64,000 bases of DNA from Azoarcus sp. DD4 (GCF_006496635.1 NZ_CP022958.1:3348001-3412000); one strand, 5' to 3'; positions 18,020-26,747 are shown, counted from the stretch's first letter. Numbers and translations: made by a program. Notes: a model not told the origin generated them from the sequence alone.

Positions 18020-18035
18020 ATTGTATGCATACAAT
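18020..18035. promoter_or_regulatory. 16-base perfect palindrome ATTGTATGCATACAAT upstream of Nit1C
   Basis: ATTGTATGCATACAAT is its own reverse complement and contains the TGCATACAAT box of the mocR promoter. It lies 123 bases before the first Nit1C start, close to where a promoter is expected. A dimeric regulator, most simply the adjacent MocR-type protein, is the likely ligand. Confidence 0.6.
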
Positions 18036-18158
18036 ATTGCATCATTGATGGCACATCGATTGCTAAATTGATCCTGCGCACCGCGGCGGATCATCCGGCA
18101 ACCGACCTCGCCCCCCTCCGCGGCGCGCATTCGATCCCAACTGAACAAAGGAACCGAC

Positions 18159-18641
18159 ATGCCCGCTGTGACCCTGCCCCCCCATGCCGCCGGTGATTTC
18201 TTCGTCGATTACGAAGAGAAAGTGTTCGAGGACGTCAAGGCCGAACCCGGCCAGAAGGCGCTGGTGACCTTCCACACCGTCGCCTTCGAAGGCTCAATCG
18301 GCCTGGTCAACCTGCTGCAGGCCACCCGCCTGCTGCGCAAGGGTTTCGACACCACCATCCTGCTCTACGGCCCGGGCGTGACCCTGGGCGTGCAGCGCGG
18401 CTTTCCGCGCATCGGCGACGAAGCCTTCCCCGGCCACCTGGCAATGAACAAGCAGATCGCCAAGTTCATCGAGGAAGGCGGCAAGGTCTATGCGTGCCGC
18501 TTCGCGCTGCAGGCGCTCTACGGCCACGGCGAACCGGCGCTGATCCCCGGCATCCGCCCGATCAGCCCGCTCGACGTGATGGACATCCAGCTGCTCGCCA
18601 AGCGCGACAACGCCTTCGTCGTCAACACCTGGACGCTCTAA
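18159..18641 (+). CDS. nitB: MSMEG_0572/Sll0783 family nitrogen-starvation response protein (Nit1C)
   Basis: A 160-residue protein that opens the Nit1C operon. It matches the MSMEG_0572/Sll0783 family by its conserved segments ([59 protein letters not shown]). The fold resembles small DsrE-like proteins, with a single cysteine near residue 109. In Synechocystis the orthologue sll0783 responds to nitrogen starvation; its biochemical role is unknown. An AAAGGA site precedes the ATG, and the nitrilase gene starts 22 bases downstream. The symbol follows the Nit1C naming used in cyanide-assimilating pseudomonads. Confidence 0.88.
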   Translation: MPAVTLPPHAAGDFFVDYEEKVFEDVKAEPGQKALVTFHTVAFEGSIGLVNLLQATRLLRKGFDTTILLYGPGVTLGVQRGFPRIGDEAFPGHLAMNKQIAKFIEEGGKVYACRFALQALYGHGEPALIPGIRPISPLDVMDIQLLAKRDNAFVVNTWTL

Positions 18642-18663
18642 GCGCCGCCGCGAGGAGATGAGC

Positions 18664-19680
18664 ATGACGACCCCGCGTATCGTCCGCGTCGCCGCGGTGC
18701 AGATGGCGCCCGACCTGGAATCCGCAGACGGCACGGTGGACAAAGTCTGCCGCGCCATCCTGGAAGCCGGTGAGAAAGGCGCGCGCATGGTGGTCTTCCC
18801 CGAGACCTTCGTGCCCTACTACCCCTACTTCTCCTTCATCCAGCCGGCGGTGACGATGGGCGCCGCCCACCTCGAGCTCTACGAGCGCGCGGTGACGGTG
18901 CCCGGCCCGGTCACCCTGGCCGTGGGCGAAGCGGCGCGGCGGGCGGGCGCGGTCGTCGTGCTCGGCGTCAACGAACGCGACCACGGCTCGCTCTACAACA
19001 CCCAGCTGATCTTCGACGAGACCGGCGCGCTGGTACTCAAGCGCCGCAAGATCACCCCGACCTACCACGAGCGCATGGTGTGGGGCCAAGGCGACGGCAG
19101 CGGCCTCAAGGTGGTGGAAACCGGCATCGGCCGCATCGGCGCGCTCGCCTGCTGGGAGCACTACAACCCGCTCGCTCGCTACACCCTGATGGCGCAGCAC
19201 GAGGAAATCCACGCCGCGCAGTTCCCCGGCTCGATGGTCGGCCAGATCTTCGCCGACCAGATGGCGGTGACCATCCGCCACCACGCGCTGGAATCCGGCT
19301 GCTTCGTGGTGAACGCCACCGGCTGGCTGACCGACGCGCAGATCGAGTCCATCACCCCCGACCCGGCGATGCAGCGCGCGCTGCGCGGCGGCTGCCACAC
19401 CGCCATCGTGTCGCCGGAAGGCAATTACGTCTGCGAACCGCTCACCGAGGGCGAAGGCATGCTGGTGGCCGACCTCGACATGCGGCTGGTCACCAAGCGC
19501 AAGCGGATGATGGATTCGGTCGGCCACTACGCGCGGCCGGAACTGCTGTCGCTGCACGCCGACCTCGCCCCCAAGCCGGCGCTGCACACGCAGCTGGCTG
19601 CGTCCCTCCCTTTCCCTTCTCAGGCAGGAGCCGACCATGTCGACGACGACCGCATTGCGCCCGCAACAGCTGATCTCTGA
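18664..19680 (+). CDS. nitC: Nit1-type nitrilase (Nit6803 family)
   Basis: A 338-residue carbon-nitrogen hydrolase. The catalytic triad is visible: glutamate in [16 protein letters not shown] (E47), lysine in [11 protein letters not shown] (K129) and nucleophilic cysteine in [12 protein letters not shown] (C163). Nitrilases hydrolyse R-CN to the acid and ammonia. Enzymes of this cluster are needed for growth on cyanide in pseudomonads, acting on cyanide or on 2-hydroxynitriles formed from it. The start at 18664 is chosen because GAGGAG lies six bases before it; the ATG at 18658 abuts that site. The 3' end overlaps the radical SAM gene by 44 bases. Confidence 0.94.
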   Translation: MTTPRIVRVAAVQMAPDLESADGTVDKVCRAILEAGEKGARMVVFPETFVPYYPYFSFIQPAVTMGAAHLELYERAVTVPGPVTLAVGEAARRAGAVVVLGVNERDHGSLYNTQLIFDETGALVLKRRKITPTYHERMVWGQGDGSGLKVVETGIGRIGALACWEHYNPLARYTLMAQHEEIHAAQFPGSMVGQIFADQMAVTIRHHALESGCFVVNATGWLTDAQIESITPDPAMQRALRGGCHTAIVSPEGNYVCEPLTEGEGMLVADLDMRLVTKRKRMMDSVGHYARPELLSLHADLAPKPALHTQLAASLPFPSQAGADHVDDDRIAPATADL

Positions 19681-20749
19681 ACTGCAGAGCCACGGCTTCC
19701 GCCTGGAAGGCGTGCCGTCCGAGATCCACAGCCGGCGCGGCGGCGCCGGGCCGTCGGACCACGCCACCGTGCTGATCGACGGCCGTCCGGTGATGATCCC
19801 CATCCACACCGGCCGCGCGCTCAATTCGCCCTATCTTGCCTCGCCGCCGGACACCGACGGCGCGGCGACGATCAAGCGCGACGGCCAGCATGTGGCGCGC
19901 ATCGCCTTCGCCCGCCAGCCGCGCTTCTACCGGCTGCAGACGCTGGACGGCGTGCCCTACAGCCACATCGCCACGCTGCACAGCACCGACGTGCTCGCCA
20001 CCACCGTGCTGCAGACCTGCACCCGCTACCAGAGCCGCACGAAGAGCTGCCAGTTCTGCAGCATCGGCCAGTCGCTCGCCGCCGGCCGCACCGTCGCCCG
20101 CAAGACGCCGGAACAGCTGGCCGAGGTCGCCCGCGCCGCGGTGCTGCTCGACGGCGTGCGCCACATGGTGATGACCACCGGCACCCCGCCCACGCCCGAC
20201 CGCGGCGCCCGCATCATGTGCGAAAGCGCCGAGGCCATCCGCGCCGCGGTCGATCTGCCGCTGCAGGCCCAGTTCGAGCCGCCCGACGACTTCGCCTGGT
20301 TCCGCCGTGTGCGCGATGCCGGCGTCGATACCCTGGGCATGCACCTGGAAGTGGTCACCCCGGCGCTGCGCCAGCGCATCATGCCGGGCAAGGCGGCGAT
20401 CCCGGTGGAACGTTACGACGAAGCCTTCGCCGCTGCGGTGGAGGTGTTCGGCCGCGGCCAGGTCTCCACCTACATCCTCGCCGGCCTCGGCGACAGCCGC
20501 GACGCCATCCTGGACACCTGCCGGCGGCTGGTGGACATCGGCGTCTATCCCTTCGTCGTGCCCTTCGTACCCATCTCCGGCACGCCGCTGGAAGACCACC
20601 CGACGCCCAGCGCCGCCTTCATGGATTCGGTGCTCGCCCCGCTCGCCGACATGCTCTACGAGGGCGGCCTGTCCGCCCGCGCGATGAAGGCCGGCTGCGG
20701 CAAGTGCGGCGCCTGCTCGGCGCTGTCGAGCTACGAGGCCGCACGATGA
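19637..20749 (+). CDS. nitD: MSMEG_0568 family radical SAM protein (Nit1C)
   Basis: A 370-residue radical SAM protein specific to Nit1C-type clusters. The cluster-binding cysteines are in [14 protein letters not shown] (about residues 133-146), that is C-x9-C-x2-C rather than the standard C-x3-C-x2-C. A SAM-barrel region follows ([45 protein letters not shown]). A second cysteine group lies at the C-terminus ([11 protein letters not shown]) and may hold an auxiliary cluster. The substrate is unknown. It overlaps the nitrilase gene and, by ATGA, the acetyltransferase gene, so translation is coupled. Confidence 0.9.
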   Translation: MSTTTALRPQQLISELQSHGFRLEGVPSEIHSRRGGAGPSDHATVLIDGRPVMIPIHTGRALNSPYLASPPDTDGAATIKRDGQHVARIAFARQPRFYRLQTLDGVPYSHIATLHSTDVLATTVLQTCTRYQSRTKSCQFCSIGQSLAAGRTVARKTPEQLAEVARAAVLLDGVRHMVMTTGTPPTPDRGARIMCESAEAIRAAVDLPLQAQFEPPDDFAWFRRVRDAGVDTLGMHLEVVTPALRQRIMPGKAAIPVERYDEAFAAAVEVFGRGQVSTYILAGLGDSRDAILDTCRRLVDIGVYPFVVPFVPISGTPLEDHPTPSAAFMDSVLAPLADMLYEGGLSARAMKAGCGKCGACSALSSYEAAR

Positions 20750-21297
20750 ACGCCCCCTTGCCGCTCGCGGCCCGGTTGCAGCTGCCGCGTCACTACCTCG
20801 TCACCCACGCCGATGCGGGCACCCGCGCCGCCGCGCTGCAGCTGCGCCGCGCGGTGTTCTGCGACGAACAGGGCCTGTTCGCCGGCGACGATGCCGACGC
20901 CATCGACGGCCACGCCATCACGCTGGTCGCCCGCCCGCTGCCGGACGACGGCGGCGCGCCCGGCCCGGTGGTCGGCACGGTGCGCATCCATCGCCTCGAA
21001 CCCGGCGTCTGGCAAGGCTCGCGGTTGGCGGTGGCGGCGGATTTCCGCCGTATCGGCGCGATCGGCGGCGCCCTCATCCAGCTCGCGGTGCGCAGCGCCA
21101 ACACCCTGGGCTGCACGCGCTTCATCGCCCAGGTGCAGGAGCGCAACGTCACGCTGTTCGAGCGCCTGCACTGGGCGAGCGTCGCCGCCATCGCGCTGCA
21201 CGGCCAGCCGCACAGGCTGATGGAAGCCGACCTCGCCCACTACCCGGCCTTCGCGGCCGGCGAGGCGATGCAGGTCCAACTGCGGCGGGGGCGCTGA
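20746..21297 (+). CDS. nitE: MSMEG_0567/Sll0786 family N-acetyltransferase (Nit1C)
   Basis: A 183-residue GNAT-fold acetyltransferase. The ATG overlaps the stop of the radical SAM gene (ATGA). GNAT features include an N-terminal AALQLRRAVFCDEQGLF strand/helix, VVGTVRIHRLEPGVWQGSRLAV, an acetyl-CoA loop region around FRRIGAIGGALIQLAVRSA, and FIAQVQERNVTLFERLHW. It would acetylate an intermediate of the Nit1C pathway; the acceptor is unknown. The following gene begins 2 bases after its stop. Confidence 0.88.
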   Translation: MNAPLPLAARLQLPRHYLVTHADAGTRAAALQLRRAVFCDEQGLFAGDDADAIDGHAITLVARPLPDDGGAPGPVVGTVRIHRLEPGVWQGSRLAVAADFRRIGAIGGALIQLAVRSANTLGCTRFIAQVQERNVTLFERLHWASVAAIALHGQPHRLMEADLAHYPAFAAGEAMQVQLRRGR

Positions 21298-21299
21298 GC

Positions 21300-22298
21300 A
21301 TGGCCGCCACCCCACTCCAGCAACTCGTCGCCGAACTGCGCGCACACAAGGGCATCGCCCACAAGCGCGACATCGACGGCGTGCTGGCCGCCCTCGGCAC
21401 GGCGGCGCTGCCCGGCGCCGACGCCTGGCTAGGCGACGACTGCGCCGCGATCCCGCACGGCGATGGCCACCTGCTGTTCGCCATCGAAGGCTTCATCAAC
21501 GCCTTCGTCGCCCACGACCCCTGGTTCGCCGGCTGGTGCGGGGTCATGGTGAATCTCTCGGACATCGCCGCAATGGGCGGCCGCCCGCTGGCGGTGGTTG
21601 ATGCGCTGTGGAGCGACGGCCACCAGCAGGCGCAGGCAGTGATGGCCGGCATGACGGCGGCGGCGCAGGCCTACGGCGTACCCATCGTCGGCGGCCACAG
21701 CAACACCCGCACCGCGCAGGCCCAGCTGGCGGTGGCGGTGCTCGGCGAAGCCAGGCACCTGCTCAGCAGCTTCGCCGCGCGGCCGGGCGATGTGCTGGTC
21801 GCCGCCATCGACCTGCGCGGCAGCTACCGCGAGCCCTTCGACAACTGGTGCGCCGCCCTCGACGCGCCACCGCAGCGCCTGCGCGACGACCTCGCCCTGC
21901 TGCCGGCCATCGCCGAAGCCGGGCTGGCGCATGCCGCCAAGGACATCAGCCAGGCCGGCCTGCTCGGCACCGCGCTGATGCTGATCGAATGTTCCGGGGT
22001 CGGCGCCCGCATCGCGCTCGACAGCGTGCCGCGCCCGGCCGGCGTCGACCTCGCGCGCTGGCTGCGCAGCTTCCCCAGCTTCGGCTACCTGCTCGCCTGC
22101 CGGCCGCAGCAGGCGGACGAGCTGATCGCGCGCTTCCACGCCCGCGACATCGCCGCCGCCGCCATCGGCGAAATCACCGCGGGCAGCCGGCTGGAGGTCG
22201 GCTTGGGCGAGGAGCGCGCAGTGTTCTGGGATCTCGCAGACGAACCCTTGATGGGCATCGCGCCCAACGCCGGAACGGAGGCGCGCCATGCTGCCTGA
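21300..22298 (+). CDS. nitF: Sll0787 family AIR synthase-like protein (Nit1C)
   Basis: A 332-residue protein of the PurM/AIR-synthase superfamily (also ThiL, SelD, HypE). The N-terminal ATP-site signature is present (GADAWLGDDCAAIPHGDGHLL), then MVNLSDIAAMGGRP with the typical metal/phosphate motif, GGHSNTR, and AAKDISQAGLLGTALMLIECSG in the C-terminal domain. Such enzymes make phosphoryl intermediates for ring closure or amidation. Its presence suggests that the cluster builds a nitrogen-containing molecule rather than simply hydrolysing a nitrile (inference). Confidence 0.88.
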   Translation: MAATPLQQLVAELRAHKGIAHKRDIDGVLAALGTAALPGADAWLGDDCAAIPHGDGHLLFAIEGFINAFVAHDPWFAGWCGVMVNLSDIAAMGGRPLAVVDALWSDGHQQAQAVMAGMTAAAQAYGVPIVGGHSNTRTAQAQLAVAVLGEARHLLSSFAARPGDVLVAAIDLRGSYREPFDNWCAALDAPPQRLRDDLALLPAIAEAGLAHAAKDISQAGLLGTALMLIECSGVGARIALDSVPRPAGVDLARWLRSFPSFGYLLACRPQQADELIARFHARDIAAAAIGEITAGSRLEVGLGEERAVFWDLADEPLMGIAPNAGTEARHAA

Positions 22299-23481
22299 AC
22301 GTCCGCTGCGCATCGCGCTGCTCACCCATTCGATCAACCCGCGCGGCGGCGTGGTCCATTGCCTGGAACTGGCCGAGGCGCTCACCGCGCTCGGCCATGC
22401 GGTGACGGTGCATGCCCCCGGCCCGGCCGGCGCGCGCTTCTTTCGCGCCACCCGTTGCGAAACCCGGCTGATCCCGGAAGCCGCGCCCCCCGCCGGCCTG
22501 CGCGGGCTGGTCGAAGCGCGCATCGCGACCTTCGTGGAATGGTTTTCCCGGCCGGGTCATGCGGATTTCGACGTCTTTCACGCCCACGACGGCATCGGCG
22601 CCAACGCGCTGCTGGAACTGCGGCAACGCGGCCTCATCCCCGGCTACGTCCGCACGGTGCACCACCTCGACGCGAGCTATGGCGACGCCGCGGTGGATGC
22701 GCTCGAAGCCCGCTCCATCCTTGGCGCCGACCGCCTGCTGTGCGTCAGCCCGACTTGGCAGCAGCAGCTGCGCGACCGCTTCGGTCTCGCCGCCGACATC
22801 GTCGGCAACGGCGTCGATACCGCGCGCTTCACGCCGCTTGCCAGCGCGGCGGACGCGGCGCTGAAGGCCCGCCTCGGCCTGGGCACCGGCCCGATCTTCC
22901 TCGCCGTCGGCGGCATCGAAGCGCGCAAGAACACCGTCGCCACCCTGCGCGCCTTCGCCCGCCTGCGCCACATCTTGATCGACGCCCAGCTGGTGATCGC
23001 CGGCGGCGCCAGCCTGCTCGACCACGGCGCCTACCGCCGCCAGTTCGACGCCGCGCTGGCGGACGAGGGCCTGGCCACCGGCCCGGGAGAACCCGTGGTG
23101 CTCGCCGGCGTGCTCGCCGACGACGAGATGCCGGCGCTCTACCGCATCGCTGACGCGCTGGTGTTCGCCTCGCTGGTGGAAGGCTTTGGCCTCGCCATCG
23201 TCGAAGCCATGGCCAGCGGCACCCCGGTGGCGGTGTCGCGCCTCGCCCCCTTCACCGATTTCCTCGGCACCAACGACTGCCTGTGGGCCGATCCGGCCGA
23301 CCCGGAATCCATTGCCCGCGCGATGTGCCACGCGCTGATGCCCGGCACCCGCGCCCGCCTCGTCGCCGCCGGCCACGCGGTGGCAAAGCACCACGACTGG
23401 CCCGGCTGCGCCCGCGCACACCTGGCCGCCTACACCGATCTGCTCAACGCCCTACCCCGAACGGAGTTCGACCATGCCTGA
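22288..23481 (+). CDS. MSMEG_0565 family GT4 glycosyltransferase (Nit1C)
   Basis: A 397-residue GT-B glycosyltransferase. The N-terminal Rossmann half starts RIALLTHSINPRGGVVHCLELAEAL. The donor-binding half carries VGGIEARKNTVATLRAF, VVLAGVLADDEMPALYRIADALVFASLVEGFGLAIVEAMASGTPV, the usual E-x7-E region of family GT4. It overlaps the AIR-synthase-like gene by 11 bases and the next gene by 8 bases, so it belongs to the operon. A sugar transferase is not needed for simple nitrile hydrolysis and points to a glycosylated product or cofactor. Confidence 0.9.
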   Translation: MLPERPLRIALLTHSINPRGGVVHCLELAEALTALGHAVTVHAPGPAGARFFRATRCETRLIPEAAPPAGLRGLVEARIATFVEWFSRPGHADFDVFHAHDGIGANALLELRQRGLIPGYVRTVHHLDASYGDAAVDALEARSILGADRLLCVSPTWQQQLRDRFGLAADIVGNGVDTARFTPLASAADAALKARLGLGTGPIFLAVGGIEARKNTVATLRAFARLRHILIDAQLVIAGGASLLDHGAYRRQFDAALADEGLATGPGEPVVLAGVLADDEMPALYRIADALVFASLVEGFGLAIVEAMASGTPVAVSRLAPFTDFLGTNDCLWADPADPESIARAMCHALMPGTRARLVAAGHAVAKHHDWPGCARAHLAAYTDLLNALPRTEFDHA

Positions 23482-23770
23482 AATGTACTTCCACGTGCGC
23501 TGGCCCGACGGCCAGGAAGAGAACTGCTACTCGCCCTCGCTGGTGATCGGCGACTACCTCGCCCCCGGCCAGAGCTACCCGGTGGCGGAATTCGTCTCCC
23601 GCTGCGAACAGGCGCTGACCGTGGCCAGCGAACGGGTGCGGGAGAAGTACGGCTTCTACTGCTCCAGCGCCATGGACCAGCTCGGCCGCATCCGCGAACG
23701 CGCCCGCGACTTCGAATCCACGCCGGACGGCAGCGTCGCCGTCCAGGCCTTCAAACCGGGCGCGCGCTGA
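23474..23770 (+). CDS. MSMEG_0570 family nitrogen-starvation response protein (Nit1C)
   Basis: A 98-residue protein with the family pattern MYFHVRWPDGQEENCYSPSLVI, LAPGQSYPVAEFVSRCEQAL and KYGFYCSSAMDQLGRI. No catalytic motif is evident; it contains three cysteines. It corresponds to the small conserved protein of Nit1C clusters. Its start lies inside the glycosyltransferase gene (8-base overlap). The next gene starts 51 bases later with its own AGGAG site. Confidence 0.87.
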   Translation: MPEMYFHVRWPDGQEENCYSPSLVIGDYLAPGQSYPVAEFVSRCEQALTVASERVREKYGFYCSSAMDQLGRIRERARDFESTPDGSVAVQAFKPGAR

Positions 23771-23821
23771 GCACTGCCCTTCCTCACACGCATCCACCAT
23801 CGCATCATGCAGGAGCCCTCC

Positions 23822-25132
23822 ATGAACACCCTCTTCCCGCAATCCACCCAGCTGCTGTCGCGCTCGCACTACCCTGTCATCGTCGTCGGCGGTGGCCAGG
23901 CCGGGCTTTCCATCAGCTACTGCCTGCAGCAGCACGGCATTGAGCACATCGTGTTCGAGAAGAACCGCGTCGCCCATTCCTGGCGCAACGACCGCTGGGA
24001 CACCTTCTGCCTGGTCACCCCCAACTGGCAGTGCCGCCTGCCCGACTTCCCCTACCAGGGCGACGATCCGCAGGGCTTCATGCTCAAGGACCAGATCGCC
24101 GAATACGTCGAAGCCTTCGCCCGCAAGACCGCGCCGCCCATCGTCGAAGGCGTGGGCGTGCAGCATGTGGTGCGCGGCAAGTCGGGCCGGCTGGAGGTGA
24201 CGACCAGCGCCGGCCAGTTCAGCACCGATCACATCGTGGTCGCCACCGGCGGCTACGACATCCCCATCGTGCCGGCCTACGCGGCCAGCCTGCCGGCGCA
24301 CATCAAGCAGATCCACTCGGTGGACTACCGCAATCCACAGTCGCTGCCGGAAGGCGAGGTGCTGGTGGTCGGGTCGGGGCAATCCGGCGTGCAGATCATG
24401 GAAGACCTGCACCTGGCCAGCCGCAAGGTGCATCTGTGCGTTGGCCCGGCGCCGCGCTCGCCGCGCGTGTACCGCGGCCGCGAGGCCACCGAGTGGCTGA
24501 TGGACATGGGCTACTACGAACTCACCATCGACCGCCATCCGCTCGGCGAGAAGGCGCGCGAGAAGACCAACCACTACATGACCGGCCGCGATGGTGGCCA
24601 CGAGATCGACCTGCGCAAGTTCGCGCTGGAGGGCGTGAAGCTCTACGGCAGCATGGCCGGCATCCAGGGCGGCCGCCTCGAATTCCTGCCCGACCTGACG
24701 CAGAACCTCGACGACGCCGACGAGGTGTATGTGAGCATCCGCCGCGACATCGACAAGTACATCGCCGCCAAGGGCATCGACGCGCCGGAAGAAGCGCCCT
24801 TCGAGAAGGCATGGGCGCCGGAGTCCGATCCGCTGGCGCTCGACTGCGACGCCACCGGCATCACCAGCATCGTGTGGGCGATCGGCTTCCGCCCCGACTA
24901 CCGCTGGATCGAACTGCCCGCCTTCGACGGCCGCGGCAACCCGAAATACACCCGCGGCGTGTCGCCGGTGCCGGGGCTGTATTTCCTGGGGCTGCCGTGG
25001 CTGAACACCTGGGGCTCCGGGCGCTTCCTGGGCGTGGCGGACGATGCGCGCCATCTGGCGGAGGTGATCGGCAAACGGCTGGCCGGCGCCGACGACGGCG
25101 CAGGCGATGCTCCTCAGGCCGCCGTCGCCTGA
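23822..25132 (+). CDS. nitH: MSMEG_0569 family flavin-dependent oxidoreductase (Nit1C)
   Basis: A 436-residue FAD/NAD(P)H-dependent oxidoreductase of the flavin monooxygenase-like type. The FAD dinucleotide motif is near the N-terminus (YPVIVVGGGQAGLSISYCLQQ, about residues 19-39). The second Rossmann motif is VLVVGSGQSGVQIMEDL, and the C-terminal segment is FLGLPWLNTWGSGRFLGVADDARHLAE. It likely oxygenates or oxidises a Nit1C intermediate. The start at 23822 is preceded by AGGAG six bases upstream; an in-frame ATG at 23807 lies before that site and is less likely. Confidence 0.92.
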   Translation: MNTLFPQSTQLLSRSHYPVIVVGGGQAGLSISYCLQQHGIEHIVFEKNRVAHSWRNDRWDTFCLVTPNWQCRLPDFPYQGDDPQGFMLKDQIAEYVEAFARKTAPPIVEGVGVQHVVRGKSGRLEVTTSAGQFSTDHIVVATGGYDIPIVPAYAASLPAHIKQIHSVDYRNPQSLPEGEVLVVGSGQSGVQIMEDLHLASRKVHLCVGPAPRSPRVYRGREATEWLMDMGYYELTIDRHPLGEKAREKTNHYMTGRDGGHEIDLRKFALEGVKLYGSMAGIQGGRLEFLPDLTQNLDDADEVYVSIRRDIDKYIAAKGIDAPEEAPFEKAWAPESDPLALDCDATGITSIVWAIGFRPDYRWIELPAFDGRGNPKYTRGVSPVPGLYFLGLPWLNTWGSGRFLGVADDARHLAEVIGKRLAGADDGAGDAPQAAVA

Positions 25133-25158
25133 TCCACCCAGCCACCGGAGACAGCAGC

Positions 25159-26079
25159 ATGTCCGACGCTACCCTGTTCGCACCGCGCCCGCTCGCGCCA
25201 CCCGCCCCGCTCGCAGCGATGCCGCCCGGCCGCTACCGCGTCGGCATGCCGCAGCTCGGCCTCAACGGTTTGTCCGAAAGCTGGCTGCTGGCCGAATGCG
25301 GTGATCGCCATTGGCAGCTGCTCGCCCAGGCCTGCGGTCTGCCGATCTCGCAGCTGCGCGATGCGCGCCAGCGCCGGGTGTATCCCGCCTTCCGCTCGGT
25401 GCGGCTGCGCCAGGCCGAGCTGGATGCGGTGCAGGAGAACGACGTGGTGGAGATCGCCAGCAGCCTCGGCCGCGTCAGCCGCACCCAGTTCTACAGCAAG
25501 CATGTGGTGTCGGTCGGCCACGGCCTGCGCGCGGTGGTGGACATGCTGTCGGTGTTCGTCGCGCGCGAGACCGCCGGCGTGAACAGCTCGGCGGTACGCA
25601 GCGCGGTGGCCGGTTTCGACGCGGTGCCGGCGCTGGAGGAAGGCGAGCGCTTCGCCGCGCACAACCGCGCCTGGCTGCAGGCGCGGCGCGAACAGGACGC
25701 CGCGCGCGGCCGCCCCGGCCACAGCTACGCACCGCAGCTGATCCGCCCCTGCCCTTCGGTGCATTTCAACGGCGCCGGCTTCCTCTACTTCGCCCGCTTC
25801 CACGAACTCGTCGATCAGGCGGAAGCGGCCTGGTTCGGCCCGGCGGCGGCGCCCTGCGTCACCACCGAGCGCCACACGCTCTACCACGGCAATGCCGACG
25901 TCGGCTGCGCGCTCAACCTGCAGCTGTGCGAGTTCGAGCGCCACGGCGCGGTGCTCCACCACCACGTCCAGATCGTGCGCAACGACGACCACCGGGTGAT
26001 CGCCGACATCACCACCCGGCGCCGGCTGCGGCGCGAAGCGCGTGGTTTTCTCGAAACCCTGTTCGAAAAGGCCGGTTGA
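25159..26079 (+). CDS. Pnap_2097-type LnmK-like protein (double hotdog fold suspected)
   Basis: A 306-residue protein that ends the Nit1C run, starting 26 bases after the flavoprotein stop. Its N-terminal half (RYRVGMPQLGLNGLSESWLLAECGDRHWQLL, SRTQFYSKHVVSVGHG) and C-terminal half (SVHFNGAGFLYFARFHELVDQAE, VTTERHTLYHGNADVGCALNL) each look like a thioesterase-type hotdog. This is as in LnmK, the bifunctional acyltransferase/decarboxylase of leinamycin synthesis. The exact family is from memory and unproven. If correct, an acyl-thioester is involved, which again suggests a small-molecule biosynthetic role for the cluster. Confidence 0.7.
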   Translation: MSDATLFAPRPLAPPAPLAAMPPGRYRVGMPQLGLNGLSESWLLAECGDRHWQLLAQACGLPISQLRDARQRRVYPAFRSVRLRQAELDAVQENDVVEIASSLGRVSRTQFYSKHVVSVGHGLRAVVDMLSVFVARETAGVNSSAVRSAVAGFDAVPALEEGERFAAHNRAWLQARREQDAARGRPGHSYAPQLIRPCPSVHFNGAGFLYFARFHELVDQAEAAWFGPAAAPCVTTERHTLYHGNADVGCALNLQLCEFERHGAVLHHHVQIVRNDDHRVIADITTRRRLRREARGFLETLFEKAG

Positions 26080-26091
26080 GCGCGGAGAGCC

Positions 26092-26637
26092 TCAGCCGCT
26101 GCCGAGCGCGGCCGCCAGCGCCAGCGCGGTTTCCGCCAGCGCGGCATCGTAGCCGCCGACCTGCGCCGCCACGGTCAGCCCTTCGCCGAGCAGGAAGAGC
26201 TGGCGGGCGGCCGCTTGCGGTTCCGCCAGACCGGCCTCCACGCAGATGCGGTCGAGATAGTCGCGGATCGCCTGCTTGTGCGCGGCGGCGACGGCATGCG
26301 CTTCGTCGCTCACCGCCGGGTATTCGGCGGCAGCGTTGATGAAGGCGCAGCCGTGGAAGTCCGGCTCCTGCGTCCACGCGAGGATGAAGTCGATGTAGGC
26401 GGCGGGCCGCTGCGCCAGCGGTTGCGCTTCGACGTGGGCGCGCATGCGCGCCATGAAAAGCGCGTCGCGGTGTTCCAGCGCCGCCCGCACCAGCGCTTCC
26501 TTGGTGGGGAAGTAGCGGTACAGCGTGCGCTTGGTGACCTCCCCTTCCCGACTCAGCTGATCCACCCCGGTGGCGTGGAAACCCTGGCGGTAGAAGAGCT
26601 GCATGGCGCTGTCGACCAGCTGTTCCTGCTTGTTCAT
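26092..26637 (-). CDS. TetR-family transcriptional regulator
   Basis: A 181-residue TetR repressor. The helix-turn-helix lies at residues 5-50 (LVDSAMQLFYRQGFHATGVDQLSREGEVTKRTLYRYFPTKEALV), and the ligand domain follows with GCAFINAAAEYPA, typical of the AcrR/YcdC-like group. The start at 26637 gives the usual length; the frame extends upstream through the operator region without support. It is divergent from the HPP gene, and three operator-like repeats lie between them, so it probably represses both genes. Confidence 0.92.
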   Translation of the reverse strand: MNKQEQLVDSAMQLFYRQGFHATGVDQLSREGEVTKRTLYRYFPTKEALVRAALEHRDALFMARMRAHVEAQPLAQRPAAYIDFILAWTQEPDFHGCAFINAAAEYPAVSDEAHAVAAAHKQAIRDYLDRICVEAGLAEPQAAARQLFLLGEGLTVAAQVGGYDAALAETALALAAALGSG

Positions 26638-26693
26638 GGCGATTCCGGCGGCAGATGACGCCCCGAGTATGGCCGCGGAAGGCACCGAAGTAA

Positions 26694-26747
26694 ACCGATC
26701 GGTAGACAAAAGTACACCGAACGGTTTACCTTGATACACAGATCGGT
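26694..26747. promoter_or_regulatory. Three 10-base TetR operator repeats at 22-base spacing
   Basis: ACCGATCGGT (26694-26703, perfect palindrome), ACCGAACGGT (26716-26725) and ACAGATCGGT (26738-26747) start exactly 22 bases apart in the divergent TetR/HPP intergenic region. Palindromic ACCG..CGGT boxes are typical of TetR operators. Spacing of two helical turns places all three on one DNA face, consistent with cooperative binding. Confidence 0.7.

Larger units (their letters stand above)
17839..18158. other. Promoter region of the Nit1C operon, no gene
   Basis: This AT-richer stretch lies between the hairpins after mocR and the first Nit1C gene. It holds the two TGCATACAAT-type boxes listed separately and ends with an AAAGGA ribosome site before the ATG at 18159. 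No coding frame in it looks real. Confidence 0.5.
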
